Shown here: positions 44,437-52,883 of the stretch, piece after piece
Layout: each line of letters starts with the position of its first letter
Position numbering within the stretch: the stretch's first letter is position 1
Assembly (NCBI GenBank): GCA_049647265.1
Contig: JBARXJ010000042.1
Coordinates: 1 to 64,000 of the forward strand
DNA: 64,000 nucleotides
Direction of reading: 5' to 3'
Source of the DNA: JAAURB01 sp049647265
GTDB lineage: Bacteria; Cyanobacteriota; Cyanobacteriia; Cyanobacteriales; Microcoleaceae
The notes under the pieces: model-generated
Seen by the model: the letters and a program-made list of their open reading frames with translations, nothing else
Databases searched by the model: none
What the model was told of the DNA's origin: nothing
Program-made: the position numbers and the translations under genes

Positions 44437-44727
44437 ATGATGAAGTTGTCTCAAACCCTATTATTCATTGTTGGAAGTGTGGCAGCATTTTTTATTATAG
44501 TGATTTCTTCTGCCATTATCACTTATGCATTTCCTGACTCTTCTGAGTTAATATTCACTTCGGCTGCGGTTTCTCCAGAGTTAAAAACGGTAGACGCTGA
44601 AGAGAGTACAAAATATGAGTTACACATGATGAATTCAGCCGATGAGGTTGAAGTCTATTGTCACGAAGGAACTTTACCCGAACTCCATAACCATGATGGT
44701 TTATATGCATTACATTGTTACGAGTAA
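44437..44727 (+). CDS. Small membrane-anchored Cys/His protein in copper island
   Basis: 96 residues from ATG 44437 (MMKLSQTLLFIVGSVAAFFI). One membrane helix (about 7-30), then an outer domain of about 65 residues ending EVYCHEGTLPELHNHDGLYA then LHCYE, with Cys and His that could bind metal. Unrecognised. The frame extends upstream to 44383 over the oxidase stop, but that would start at TTG. Between oxidase and DUF411 genes on the same strand it is part of the island, so a periplasmic copper role is inferred from position. Confidence 0.65.
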   Translation: MMKLSQTLLFIVGSVAAFFIIVISSAIITYAFPDSSELIFTSAAVSPELKTVDAEESTKYELHMMNSADEVEVYCHEGTLPELHNHDGLYALHCYE

Positions 44728-44751
44728 CGTTAATTTAAATAAGGTCAAAAG

Positions 44752-45285
44752 ATGTTTAAAACATTATCGAATTATTGGATATCTTCTTTAGTTGCAGGTA
44801 TAGCTTTGATGGCGGGAGTAACCTACTTCGCTATAACTGATACTCATCCATTTTTTAATAGTACCCAAGCAGCTAATTTATCCCCAACAGCATTAGCAGC
44901 CCAGGAGTTAAATATTACGGTTTATCGGACTCCGACTTGTGGTTGTTGTGAAGGCTGGGTGGAACATCTGCAACAGAACAATTTTAAGGTCACTGATCTT
45001 GTTAAACCCGAAGCAGAAATTAATAAGATTCGCCAAAAACATAACTTGCCTACACAGTTAACCACTTGCCATACCGCAGAGATTAATGGTTATTTAGTAG
45101 AAGGTCATGTACCTGCTGAAGATGTCAAAAATTTAATTGCTAAAAAACCTAATATTACTGGAATTGTGGTTCCTGGAATGCCTGTTGGATCGCCCGGAAT
45201 GGAAATGGGAAACCGGAAAGAATCTTTTGATGTAATTGGCTTTAAAAATAATCAAATAGAAGTATTTAATTCTTATTCCTATTAA
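44752..45285 (+). CDS. DUF411 periplasmic metal-binding protein
   Basis: 177 residues with an N-terminal membrane/signal helix. Residues 55-175 are DUF411: VYRTPTCGCCEGWVEHLQQN (Cys63, Cys65, Cys66), LTTCHTAEINGYLVEGHVPA, and IVVPGMPVGSPGMEMG with methionines. The family accompanies copper/mercury resistance genes and the CGCC and Met motifs are proposed metal sites. It ends 2 bases before the P-type ATPase start, indicating an operon. Confidence 0.9.
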   Translation: MFKTLSNYWISSLVAGIALMAGVTYFAITDTHPFFNSTQAANLSPTALAAQELNITVYRTPTCGCCEGWVEHLQQNNFKVTDLVKPEAEINKIRQKHNLPTQLTTCHTAEINGYLVEGHVPAEDVKNLIAKKPNITGIVVPGMPVGSPGMEMGNRKESFDVIGFKNNQIEVFNSYSY

Positions 45286-45287
45286 TT

Positions 45288-47531
45288 ATGGAAAAAGCAA
45301 ATTTTAAATTACAAGGCATGAGTTGTGCATCCTGTGCCAAAACAATTGAAACAGTAATGAGTCGGGTTTCTGGGGTAGAAGAATGCACCGTTAATTTTGC
45401 AATAGAACAGGCAACGGTTCAATATGACCCTCAACAAACGACTATAGAAACGATTCAAAATGCAGTGGAAAAAGTCGGCTATGGTGCGTTTTTTCTGGAA
45501 AATAAAAAATCACCCTCTGAGGATAAACAAGAGGCAGTAGAGACACAAAAAATACGGCGTAAAGTCATTATTGGGGGGATTGTTAGCGCCATATTAGTCA
45601 TTGGTTCATTACCGATGATGACGGGGTTAAGTATCCCCTTTATTCCCATGTGGTTGCATAACTTTTGGCTACAATTGGTATTAGCAACGCCGATACAATT
45701 TTGGTGTGGTTGGCAATTTTATACCAACGCTTGGAAAGCTTTTAAACAGCATACCGCCACGATGGATACATTGATTGCCTTAGGAACCAGTGTGGCTTAT
45801 TTCTATTCGCTATTTATCACAATTTACCCCATTTTTTTAACCCGTCAAGGTTTAACGCCACAGGTATATTATGAAGCGGCAGTCGTTGTCATTACCCTAA
45901 TTTTATTAGGAAGATTATTAGAAAATCGCGCCAAGAAACAAACCTCAGAAGCCATTCATAAATTAATGGGGTTGCAAGCTAAAACTGCGAGAGTCATTCG
46001 GGATAATAAAGAAATCGATATTCCAATTGAAACTGTACAAATTGGCGATATTATTTTAGTTCGTCCGGGTGACAAAATCCCAATTGATGGAGAAGTTATA
46101 GAGGGTAATTCTACGGTAGATGAATCGATGGTAACAGGGGAAAGTGTAGCGGTTAAAAAGCAAATGGGTGATGAAGTTATCGGGGCAACAATTAATCAAA
46201 CAGGACGGTTTAAATTCCGCACCACTCGGGTAGGAAAAGATACTGTTTTAGCCCAAATTGTGCAGTTAGTTCAAGATGCCCAAAGTTCAAAAGCCCCTAT
46301 TCAACGACTTGCAGACCAAGTGACAGGCTGGTTTGTTCCGGTTGTGATTGCTATTGCAATTTTAACATTTATAGGCTGGTTTAATTTAATGGGAAATTTA
46401 ACCCTCGCCTTAATTACAACTGTTGGTGTATTAATTATTGCTTGTCCTTGCGCGTTGGGTTTAGCGACTCCGACTTCTGTGATGGTAGGAACTGGAAAAG
46501 GGGCAGAATATGGGGTATTAATTAAAGGGGCAGATAGCTTAGAACTTGCCCATAAAATCAAAACAATTGTACTCGATAAAACTGGAACTTTGACGCAAGG
46601 AAAACCAACCGTAACTGATTTTATTACATTACGAGGAACCGCGAAAAATAACGAATTAAAACTATTACGTTTAGCTGCTAGTCTTGAACGCAATTCTGAG
46701 CATCCTTTAGCAGAAGCTGTGGTACAATATGCTCAATCCCAAAAAGTTGAAATTACCGATGCTGAGGAATTTGAAGCGGTTGTCGGCAGTGGCGTACAGG
46801 GAACGGTGTCTGACCGTGAAATACACATCGGTACCGGGCGTTGGTTTGAAGAGTTAGGCATCAATACAGAAGCCTTACAAACCCAGGCGCAACGGTTAGA
46901 ATATCTGGGTAAAACAGTGATTTGGATTGCTGTAGATGGGGAAATAGAAGGGATTATGGGGATTTCTGATGCCTTGAAACCTTCTTCGGCTGAGGTCGTC
47001 CGGCGACTGCAACGCATGGGGTTAGAAGTGGTGATGTTAACCGGAGATAACCGTTCTACCGCAGAATCTATCGCAAAAGAAGTCGGCATTCAACGGGTAT
47101 TAGCAGAAGTCCGCCCGGCTCAAAAAGCCGCAACCATTCGTCAGTTACAAGCCGAGAATAAAACAGTGGCGATGGTAGGAGACGGAATTAACGATGCGCC
47201 AGCTTTAGCCCAGGCCGATTTAGGGATCGCTATTGGTACAGGAACCGATGTGGCGATCGCTGCTAGTGATATTACCTTAATTTCAGGAGATTTGCAAGGG
47301 ATTATTACAGCGATTGAACTATCTCAAGCGACAATGAATAATATTAAGCAAAATCTATTTTTTGCCTTTATTTATAATATTGCCGGAATTCCGATTGCAG
47401 CCGGAATTTTATTTCCAATTTTAGGGTGGTTACTTAACCCGATTATTGCGGGGGCAGCGATGGCATTTAGTTCTGTATCTGTAGTGACAAATGCGCTGCG
47501 TTTACGGAAGTTTAAACCGAAATCTGTTTAG
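45288..47531 (+). CDS. Copper-transporting P1B-type ATPase
   Basis: 747 residues. One N-terminal heavy-metal domain (GMSCASCAK, C13/C16), then membrane helices. The TGES actuator motif (VTGESVAVKK), the CPC metal site C386-P-C388 in helix 6 (IIACPCALGLATP), phosphorylation site D430 (LDKTGTLT), SEHPLAEAV, MLTGDN and MVGDGINDAPAL are all intact. P1B-1 pumps export Cu+ from the cytosol, or supply thylakoid/plasma-membrane targets in cyanobacteria (PacS/CtaA). Given the flanking resistance genes, export is more likely. The symbol copA is withheld because PacS cannot be excluded. Confidence 0.95.
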   Translation: MEKANFKLQGMSCASCAKTIETVMSRVSGVEECTVNFAIEQATVQYDPQQTTIETIQNAVEKVGYGAFFLENKKSPSEDKQEAVETQKIRRKVIIGGIVSAILVIGSLPMMTGLSIPFIPMWLHNFWLQLVLATPIQFWCGWQFYTNAWKAFKQHTATMDTLIALGTSVAYFYSLFITIYPIFLTRQGLTPQVYYEAAVVVITLILLGRLLENRAKKQTSEAIHKLMGLQAKTARVIRDNKEIDIPIETVQIGDIILVRPGDKIPIDGEVIEGNSTVDESMVTGESVAVKKQMGDEVIGATINQTGRFKFRTTRVGKDTVLAQIVQLVQDAQSSKAPIQRLADQVTGWFVPVVIAIAILTFIGWFNLMGNLTLALITTVGVLIIACPCALGLATPTSVMVGTGKGAEYGVLIKGADSLELAHKIKTIVLDKTGTLTQGKPTVTDFITLRGTAKNNELKLLRLAASLERNSEHPLAEAVVQYAQSQKVEITDAEEFEAVVGSGVQGTVSDREIHIGTGRWFEELGINTEALQTQAQRLEYLGKTVIWIAVDGEIEGIMGISDALKPSSAEVVRRLQRMGLEVVMLTGDNRSTAESIAKEVGIQRVLAEVRPAQKAATIRQLQAENKTVAMVGDGINDAPALAQADLGIAIGTGTDVAIAASDITLISGDLQGIITAIELSQATMNNIKQNLFFAFIYNIAGIPIAAGILFPILGWLLNPIIAGAAMAFSSVSVVTNALRLRKFKPKSV

Positions 47532-47545
47532 TTTAGGTATTACAA

Positions 47546-48043
47546 ATGTTGAGGATATTTTTTATAAGTACTCTAGTGAGTTTGAGCATATTATCTCACG
47601 ATAAAATCTCCCTATCTGCTCCTGAAATAGAAACAAATACCCAATTTCAAAAAGTAGAACAACCCTTTGGAATTAAGGGCATTGTAACAGCCGCTGGACT
47701 CGGATTGATTGTCCTAGAACTCTGGTGGTTCAAAGGCAGTCAAACTCAGGCAAAATCTGCTGAAAGTCAAGCCGGAATACAAGAAATTAAAATAACAGTA
47801 GACGGCGGATATCAACCCAATCATATTGTCGTGAATATCGGTCAGCCTGTGCGATTAAATTTTGAACGACGAGATACGAATAGCTGTTTAGAAGAAATTC
47901 AATTACCTGAATTTAAGATTAAGAAAAAGTTGCCTTTGAATCAAACTACTTCTGTAGAATTTACTCCCGAAACGCCTGGAAGTTATGAATTTGCTTGTGG
48001 AATGAATATGTTTCGAGGTATCATTGAGGTGAAATCTATTTAA
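47546..48043 (+). CDS. Membrane-anchored cupredoxin-domain protein
   Basis: 165 residues with an N-terminal signal (MLRIFFISTLVSLSILS) and a second hydrophobic stretch (GIVTAAGLGLIVLELWWF, about 45-62). Residues 80-165 look like a cupredoxin: ITVDGGYQPNHIVVNIGQPV, RRDTNSCLEEIQLP, FACGMNMFRGIIEV, with possible ligands H, C and the CGMNM group. Such proteins follow copper ATPases in several genomes. It starts 14 bases after the ATPase stop and is the last gene of the island. Confidence 0.82.
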   Translation: MLRIFFISTLVSLSILSHDKISLSAPEIETNTQFQKVEQPFGIKGIVTAAGLGLIVLELWWFKGSQTQAKSAESQAGIQEIKITVDGGYQPNHIVVNIGQPVRLNFERRDTNSCLEEIQLPEFKIKKKLPLNQTTSVEFTPETPGSYEFACGMNMFRGIIEVKSI

Positions 48044-48070
48044 TACAATTCAGTACTTAAACTGCATTTA

Positions 48071-48096
48071 AAGAGACGCGCTGATTAACGTCTCTT
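48071..48096. terminator. Hairpin between cupredoxin and DUF4278 genes
   Basis: Stem AAGAGACG / CGTCTCTT (8 bases, loop of 10) between convergent genes. It is also of the GAGACGT repeat type. No long T-run. Confidence 0.4.
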
Positions 48097-48124
48097 AAGA
48101 CTGAATTAAATAACGCGAAACGGT

Positions 48125-48373
48125 TTAGTTAAAAGCAGGAATAATCCCTACAGCCACTTGAGAGGGTTTAGAACTAGGAGTTGTGACGTTTTCAGTATTA
48201 TAAGCATTGCCCCGATACTTTAACAGTTGAGATTTAGACTGAGAAATGTTCACAGGGTGACCAGTTGTGTAGCGTAATCCTCTGTAACAGGCTAAATGTT
48301 GTGTTGGAGTGGTTTCAATAGCTTGATAGTGATATTGATAAGCGATACCACGATATGTGAGTTGGGTAGACAT
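48125..48373 (-). CDS. DUF4278 protein
   Basis: 82 residues. LTYRGIAYQYHYQAIETTP at the start and LKYRGNAYN later, with the YRG box, are those of the short cyanobacterial DUF4278 family, of unknown function. No signal peptide. ATG 48373 is followed by STQLTYRG as usual. Alone on its strand, it faces the copper island and is divergent from ilvH. Confidence 0.8.
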   Translation of the reverse strand: MSTQLTYRGIAYQYHYQAIETTPTQHLACYRGLRYTTGHPVNISQSKSQLLKYRGNAYNTENVTTPSSKPSQVAVGIIPAFN

Positions 48374-48691
48374 TTTTCAAGACTCCTAAGCTGTCGTGTT
48401 TCCTTCTAACCCGACATATCTCTACCCCTAACTCACTTATGCATGAGTTGGCTGAAGTGACCCCGTTAAAATTCACTATCCCAATACCCAACCCACCACA
48501 CCTAACAAATCTAATCAGTCTTCAACCCACGGTGAGCAAGATGATTGTCCTTCCACATCTTCCGTCTTCCTTCTTCCTTCTTCCTTGAAGGCGTTGCCTT
48601 GGTCAATTTGGTCTTTGCAGGGACAGTTGAATGGCATACAATGAGAAACTCAATACAAAAATAATCCCAAAGAGAGCGAATCATTGAACTC
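48374..48691. other. Intergenic with CTTCCTT heptad repeat
   Basis: A pyrimidine-rich tandem array (TCTTCCTT units) covers 48559-48585. Otherwise promoter space for DUF4278 (minus) and ilvH (plus). Confidence 0.5.
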
Positions 48692-49222
48692 ATGAAACAC
48701 ACCTTATCTGTTTTGGTTGAAGATGAAGCGGGTGTTTTAACCCGAATTGCTGGCTTGTTTGCCCGTCGTGGCTTTAATATCGAAAGTTTGGCGGTAGGCC
48801 CTGCGGAAACACCGAATATCTCTCGCATTACCATGGTTGTCCCTGGAGATGACCAAGTTGTTGAACAGTTGACCAAACAACTCTATAAACTGATTAATGT
48901 CCTAAAGGTTCAGGAGATTACTGAAATTCCCTGCGTCGAACGTGAACTGATGCTATTGAAGGTAAATTATACCAATAGTCAGATTCGCTCAGAAATCATT
49001 GAACTGGCCCATATTTTCCGGGCGCGTGTGGTGGATATTGGGACGGATTCTGTAACGATTGAGGTGGTTGGGGACCCCGGTAAAATGGTGGCAATTGTAC
49101 AAGTCCTCAGTCCCTTTGGGATTCGGGAGATTGCCCGGACTGGAAAAATTGCCCTGACGCGAGAGTCCCGTGTTAATACAGAATATCTCAGGAGTCAGTC
49201 TACAATAGAAAGTCGGCTATAG
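48692..49222 (+). CDS. ilvH: Acetolactate synthase small subunit
   Basis: 176 residues. Regulatory subunit of acetohydroxyacid synthase in branched-chain amino acid synthesis. The N-terminal ACT domain (MKHTLSVLVEDEAGVLTRIA, GLFARRGFNIESLAVGP) binds valine for feedback inhibition. The C-terminal half (RVVDIGTDSVTIEVVGDPGK) is the usual second domain. The catalytic subunit is elsewhere. No leader peptide or attenuator is obvious. Confidence 0.96.
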   Translation: MKHTLSVLVEDEAGVLTRIAGLFARRGFNIESLAVGPAETPNISRITMVVPGDDQVVEQLTKQLYKLINVLKVQEITEIPCVERELMLLKVNYTNSQIRSEIIELAHIFRARVVDIGTDSVTIEVVGDPGKMVAIVQVLSPFGIREIARTGKIALTRESRVNTEYLRSQSTIESRL

Positions 49223-49528
49223 CCGGATAAACCCACAACTCAATGGCTGTAATCATTACTCTGTTAGGGCTTCAGTCTTTATTGGTTAAGGTTTGAGTCG
49301 GGTAAATGCTAAATCTTGTAAACTAGGTTGATTTTTACATCATTTTACTAAAAAATTCGCTATAATAGAAAAAGTAAATTACCGTTCAATCTCCATTTTT
49401 CCTCAGTGACGTTTCTCTGAGAGAACATTTTATTTCACTACCCGAGATAGACGCAAAATCTGACTGTCATCGGTCAGAATATTGTTGATGATAAAATTAT
49501 AAACTTAATAAAATGGGACGTTAAAATA
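49223..49528. other. Intergenic, promoter region of the two-gene unit
   Basis: 306 bases with a TATAAT box near 49365 inside AAATTCGCTATAAT and no good -35. No RNA gene recognised. Confidence 0.35.
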
Positions 49529-49969
49529 ATGGACGAAAAAGACTGTTTAGTGGTATACGACCAGTTGATAGAACTGCTGGAAGAGTTTAATCTCGGCTGG
49601 GTAGTCGAACAAATCGAAGATGTTATTGGTGCCGGAAAAATTAGTGAAGAAATCGTTTCAGGACGAAAAACACCCGATCTAAAATTAACTTATTATTCCC
49701 CCGAAGAACAGCTTTTATTACTAATTTCTGCGATTGAACAGGTTGTCTTGAATACAATAGAATTTGAGGCAAAAATTCAGGCGAATTTAGAGCATGAAAC
49801 GAAGAGTTATCAACTCAAACCAGAATTATGCTTTACTTCTGCTCTCAAACAACAAAGAAAAACAATTCAGTTAATTCCAGAATCTTTAAAACTTCGTCAA
49901 ACCCATTGTAAACAACTGCAAGCACTCCTGAATCAATTAAAACAAGAGGTAATTCCAAATGCCCATTAA
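49529..49969 (+). CDS. Unrecognised helical protein, gene 1 of a two-gene unit
   Basis: 146 residues, almost entirely helical (LVVYDQLIELLEEFNLGWVV, EEQLLLLISAIEQVVLNTIE, SLKLRQTHCKQLQALLNQLK), no signal, no known motif. It overlaps the next gene by 11 bases, so the pair is coupled. The chain length and helical character recall small partner/antitoxin-like or adaptor proteins, but nothing specific identifies it. Confidence 0.65.
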   Translation: MDEKDCLVVYDQLIELLEEFNLGWVVEQIEDVIGAGKISEEIVSGRKTPDLKLTYYSPEEQLLLLISAIEQVVLNTIEFEAKIQANLEHETKSYQLKPELCFTSALKQQRKTIQLIPESLKLRQTHCKQLQALLNQLKQEVIPNAH

Positions 49970-50630
49970 TACTAATTTAATTCAAGATATTAAAACGGAA
50001 CTAGAACAATCCCTCTCTCCCGAGGTTCAAACTCAACGGCAAATTGCCAACTTATTTAATTTTTATATTTTGAGTCTTGTGATTCAAGCGGCTCGAAATG
50101 AAGGAGCATCAGTGTATTTTAAAGATGGGTTAAAACGAACTCCGGAAGTGCTAACCTTTCGGAATCGTGCCGGACAAATTTATGATACCACTCAGCCTTA
50201 TACTCATGCGGTGATTGAATTTGAAAATAAGCCGCCATTAGAGGCTCATTTAGCCGTAAAAGTTCATGGTCGTCTGAGAATGTTGTATGACTGTGATATT
50301 TGTGTTTTGTATAAAATGGAAGCAGAAAGCTGTCGAGAAAATAAGAGAGAACCTCGGGCTTCTCGGATTTTAATCGCCGTGGATTGCCATCATTACACGA
50401 CTCAATTAAAATTTGAATTAGCTCAAGCTTTTTTGGCGTTTTCTTCAGAATTAAGAGTCAGGGGAAATTGTTATTTTGTCTCTAATAGTGAATCAGAAAC
50501 CGTCGCTAAATTGTTAGCCAGTCGTAAACGCAAATGGGAAACAGGCATTATACCGGATCAAACCAATACAGTTAACCGTTTGATGTATGAGTTTCAGAAT
50601 ACATTCAAAGATTTTAAAGCCAGAAGTTAA
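49959..50630 (+). CDS. PD-(D/E)XK-like nuclease-fold protein, gene 2
   Basis: 223 residues. The order of segments is that of a restriction-endonuclease-like core: a helix with Glu (IQAARNEGASVY, E48), HAVIEFENKPPLEAHL, MLYDCDICVLYK (D111/D113), then a strand ILIAVDCHHY (D142, with H144 in place of the usual Lys), the helix KFELAQAFLAFSSEL, and a final strand CYFVSNSESETVAKLL. The exact active-site K is not seen, so it may be inactive or use a variant motif. Translationally coupled to the gene before. A defence or DNA-processing role is inference. Confidence 0.6.
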   Translation: MPINTNLIQDIKTELEQSLSPEVQTQRQIANLFNFYILSLVIQAARNEGASVYFKDGLKRTPEVLTFRNRAGQIYDTTQPYTHAVIEFENKPPLEAHLAVKVHGRLRMLYDCDICVLYKMEAESCRENKREPRASRILIAVDCHHYTTQLKFELAQAFLAFSSELRVRGNCYFVSNSESETVAKLLASRKRKWETGIIPDQTNTVNRLMYEFQNTFKDFKARS

Positions 50631-51175
50631 CGGGTTTGATGAGTGTACCACCGATACCATTCTTTAGAGCTACGAATGGCAAACCACAACAGTAACATCG
50701 CAATAAGTCCCCCTTGTTTGGGGGCATCTAGGGCAAAAATCACCAAGAAGACACAAAGAACATCTTGAGCAAAAATCACCCACAACGGTAACCCTCGTAA
50801 GCGATAAAACCAGCCTGCTTGCACCAGTTGTAACACTAATGCCAGTAACCCGCCCGTGACGGCAATAACCGCTATCAGCCAGTCCGGCATCTCTGTGGCT
50901 TGGGCAATTGCTATCCCCATAATTGCGCCGACAATGGGGCTACAAATCAGTTGAATCACTTGTAAAATCCGTTGTCCTAGTAATTTCTTTGAGGCGAATA
51001 ACTCAAACAAAGACCAACTCACCAACACACCGATAACAACTTGGGGCGGCAAATAAGATAATAAAGGCACATCTGACCACAGATCGATTTGCAGCAACCC
51101 AATTAATAGCAAGGGAAGGGCAATTCTGATCCCGGCTGCGGCTGATGCAGAGAGGGCAGCAAGAAGTTCAATCAT
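50627..51175 (-). CDS. DUF4126 membrane protein
   Basis: 182 residues with about five membrane helices (IELLAALSASAAAGIRIALP, IVGAIMGIAIAQ, WLIAVIAVTGGLLALVLQLV). The start with L-x-A-x-S-A-A-A-G-I-R is typical of DUF4126. Function unknown. Its stop overlaps the end of the nuclease-like gene by 4 bases, convergent. Confidence 0.85.
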   Translation of the reverse strand: MIELLAALSASAAAGIRIALPLLLIGLLQIDLWSDVPLLSYLPPQVVIGVLVSWSLFELFASKKLLGQRILQVIQLICSPIVGAIMGIAIAQATEMPDWLIAVIAVTGGLLALVLQLVQAGWFYRLRGLPLWVIFAQDVLCVFLVIFALDAPKQGGLIAMLLLWFAIRSSKEWYRWYTHQTR

Positions 51176-51326
51176 TATAATCCTCAGATCGGGCTTCTTT
51201 TATTCATTATCTTATTAAGTTTCTTCAAATTTCCAAAGTAACCGGATCGCTCTATCACAAACGTTACCGAAGAAGAATTCACACCCGTCAGAATCTCTTC
51301 TAGGTTTGTTGGGTGTAGTTGACACT

Positions 51327-51347
51327 CCCGCGCCCTATAAGGGCGGG
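51327..51347. mobile_element. Right-end hairpin / omega-RNA end of IS605-type element
   Basis: Stem CCCGC(G)CCCT / AGGGCGGG just past the tnpB stop. On the element strand it reads GAATCCCCGCCC...GGGAGTGTCAA, as seen at right ends of many cyanobacterial IS605-type elements. TnpB guide RNAs are processed from this 3' region, with the guide just outside the element (family knowledge). Confidence 0.65.
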
Positions 51348-51357
51348 GATTCTTGGT

Positions 51358-52557
51358 TCACTGAGGCTCCGTAACTGAGCAGGACGCATCCAACCCAGCT
51401 AGAGGGAATCTCTCCCCAAGCGTGTGAGTTCCCGTATGCCCTACGGTACTTAAACCCAGTTGCAGGATGTTCCGAGCTGCATTAACATCTCTATCCTCAA
51501 CATAATTACAATGTGGACAAACATGAGTCCTTGTTGATAGAGATTTCTGCACTTTTTCACCACAGTTAGAGCAGTTTTGACTCGTGTTATGGGGTGGTAC
51601 TGCCACAGTAGCCTTACCATACTTATAACCAAAATATTCTAACCATCTGCGAAAAAGAGACCATCCCGCATCACTAATACTTTTAGACAAATGACGATTT
51701 CTAACCAACCCTTTAACATTTAAGTCTTCATAAGCTACCAAATCGTTAGATTGGATTAAACGGAGTGCCACTCTCTTGGCAAACTCTTCTCGCTGCCGAC
51801 TTACTCTTAAATGCTTCCGGGCATATCGCTTATGCGCCTTAATATAGTTCTGGGTTTGTGATTGACATGAACGGAATTTTTTAGACTTTTGACGGTTTGC
51901 TCTATTGAGTTGTCTCTCAGATGTTCTATAAAACTGTGGGTTAGACTCTGTTTCTCCACTGCTTAAAGCGAGGAAATACTTTATTCCTAAATCTAGCCCT
52001 ACAGCTTTATGAGATGGCTCCAACTTTGGAACAATATCTCTTGGGTCTAAGTTGATACAAAACTGCACATAGTAACCGTCTGCTCGTCTAACAATTCTCA
52101 CTCGTTTAATTTGTGACAGTTGGAAGTAGTTTAAATCACGAGAGCCGACCAACTTAAGCATACCAATTCCTTTTTTATCGGTAAAGGTAATACGCTTACG
52201 GTTTTCTGATAACTTCCAGCCTGATATTTTATATTCAACTGAGCGAGAATTCTTTTTAAAGCGTGGGTAGCCTTTTTTGCCCGGTTTATTGGATTTACAG
52301 TTTTCATAGAATCGATTAATCGCTCTAAGAATTCTTTCAATTCCAACTTGACAAGCGTGAGAGTTTAAAGCTTCAACCAACTTAAACTCTTTTCTAAGCA
52401 AAGTGTTGTACCTAAAAAGTTCTTTTTTCCCAATGCCACGATTATCCATCCAATAGCGCAGAGCCTTGTTTCTGACAAACTGTGTTGTCCGAATGGCTTC
52501 CTCTATGGCGGATATTTGATGTAGCTTGGGATTTACCTTAAACTCTAGTACAAACAC
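51358..52557 (-). CDS. tnpB: RNA-guided endonuclease TnpB (IS605-type), no TnpA
   Basis: 399 residues from GTG 52557 (a GTG at 52584 would add nine residues with no better ribosome site). RuvC residues are intact: D189 (AVGLDLGIKYF), E277 (VAYEDLNVKGL), D357 (EDRDVNAARNIL). The zinc finger is C329, C332, C347, C350 (NCSNCGEKVQ ... HVCPHCNY). TnpB cuts DNA next to a TAM, guided by an omega-RNA. There is no tnpA transposase in the flanks, so mobility depends on a TnpA elsewhere. Flanked by GGGCGG-type hairpins at 51327 and 52626 that act as element ends. Confidence 0.93.
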   Translation of the reverse strand: MFVLEFKVNPKLHQISAIEEAIRTTQFVRNKALRYWMDNRGIGKKELFRYNTLLRKEFKLVEALNSHACQVGIERILRAINRFYENCKSNKPGKKGYPRFKKNSRSVEYKISGWKLSENRKRITFTDKKGIGMLKLVGSRDLNYFQLSQIKRVRIVRRADGYYVQFCINLDPRDIVPKLEPSHKAVGLDLGIKYFLALSSGETESNPQFYRTSERQLNRANRQKSKKFRSCQSQTQNYIKAHKRYARKHLRVSRQREEFAKRVALRLIQSNDLVAYEDLNVKGLVRNRHLSKSISDAGWSLFRRWLEYFGYKYGKATVAVPPHNTSQNCSNCGEKVQKSLSTRTHVCPHCNYVEDRDVNAARNILQLGLSTVGHTGTHTLGERFPLAGLDASCSVTEPQ

Positions 52558-52625
52558 AATTGCTACCCAATAATATAGTATCACTATACCATAGGCTAAT
52601 AAAATTTGTTGGGCCCATGAGTTAA

Positions 52626-52642
52626 CCGCCCTGGAAGGGCGG
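52626..52642. mobile_element. Left-end hairpin of the TnpB element
   Basis: Perfect 7-base stem CCGCCCT / AGGGCGG with loop GGA, 69 bases upstream of the tnpB start. It mirrors the right-end hairpin. The exact left cleavage site and TAM could not be fixed from the sequence alone. Confidence 0.55.
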
Positions 52643-52883
52643 GGCTTGAGACCCGTTTCTCTTGGTCAGTAAGCAAGATTGTCCTCCTAACTCCTGGATA
52701 CTGACTCCTGGCTCCTCATCTCCTCATAATTTTACCCCGTTTGTTAGTAATTGTTCTCAACTATGTTACAATTCACAGTCAAACTCTAACTAAGAATTAT
52801 TTGCATTAGTCAAGGGTTAAGCAACGGAGAATTCGGCTGTAATTCTCTAAAAAATTGTGATGTCAATTAGGAACAAAAATCGG

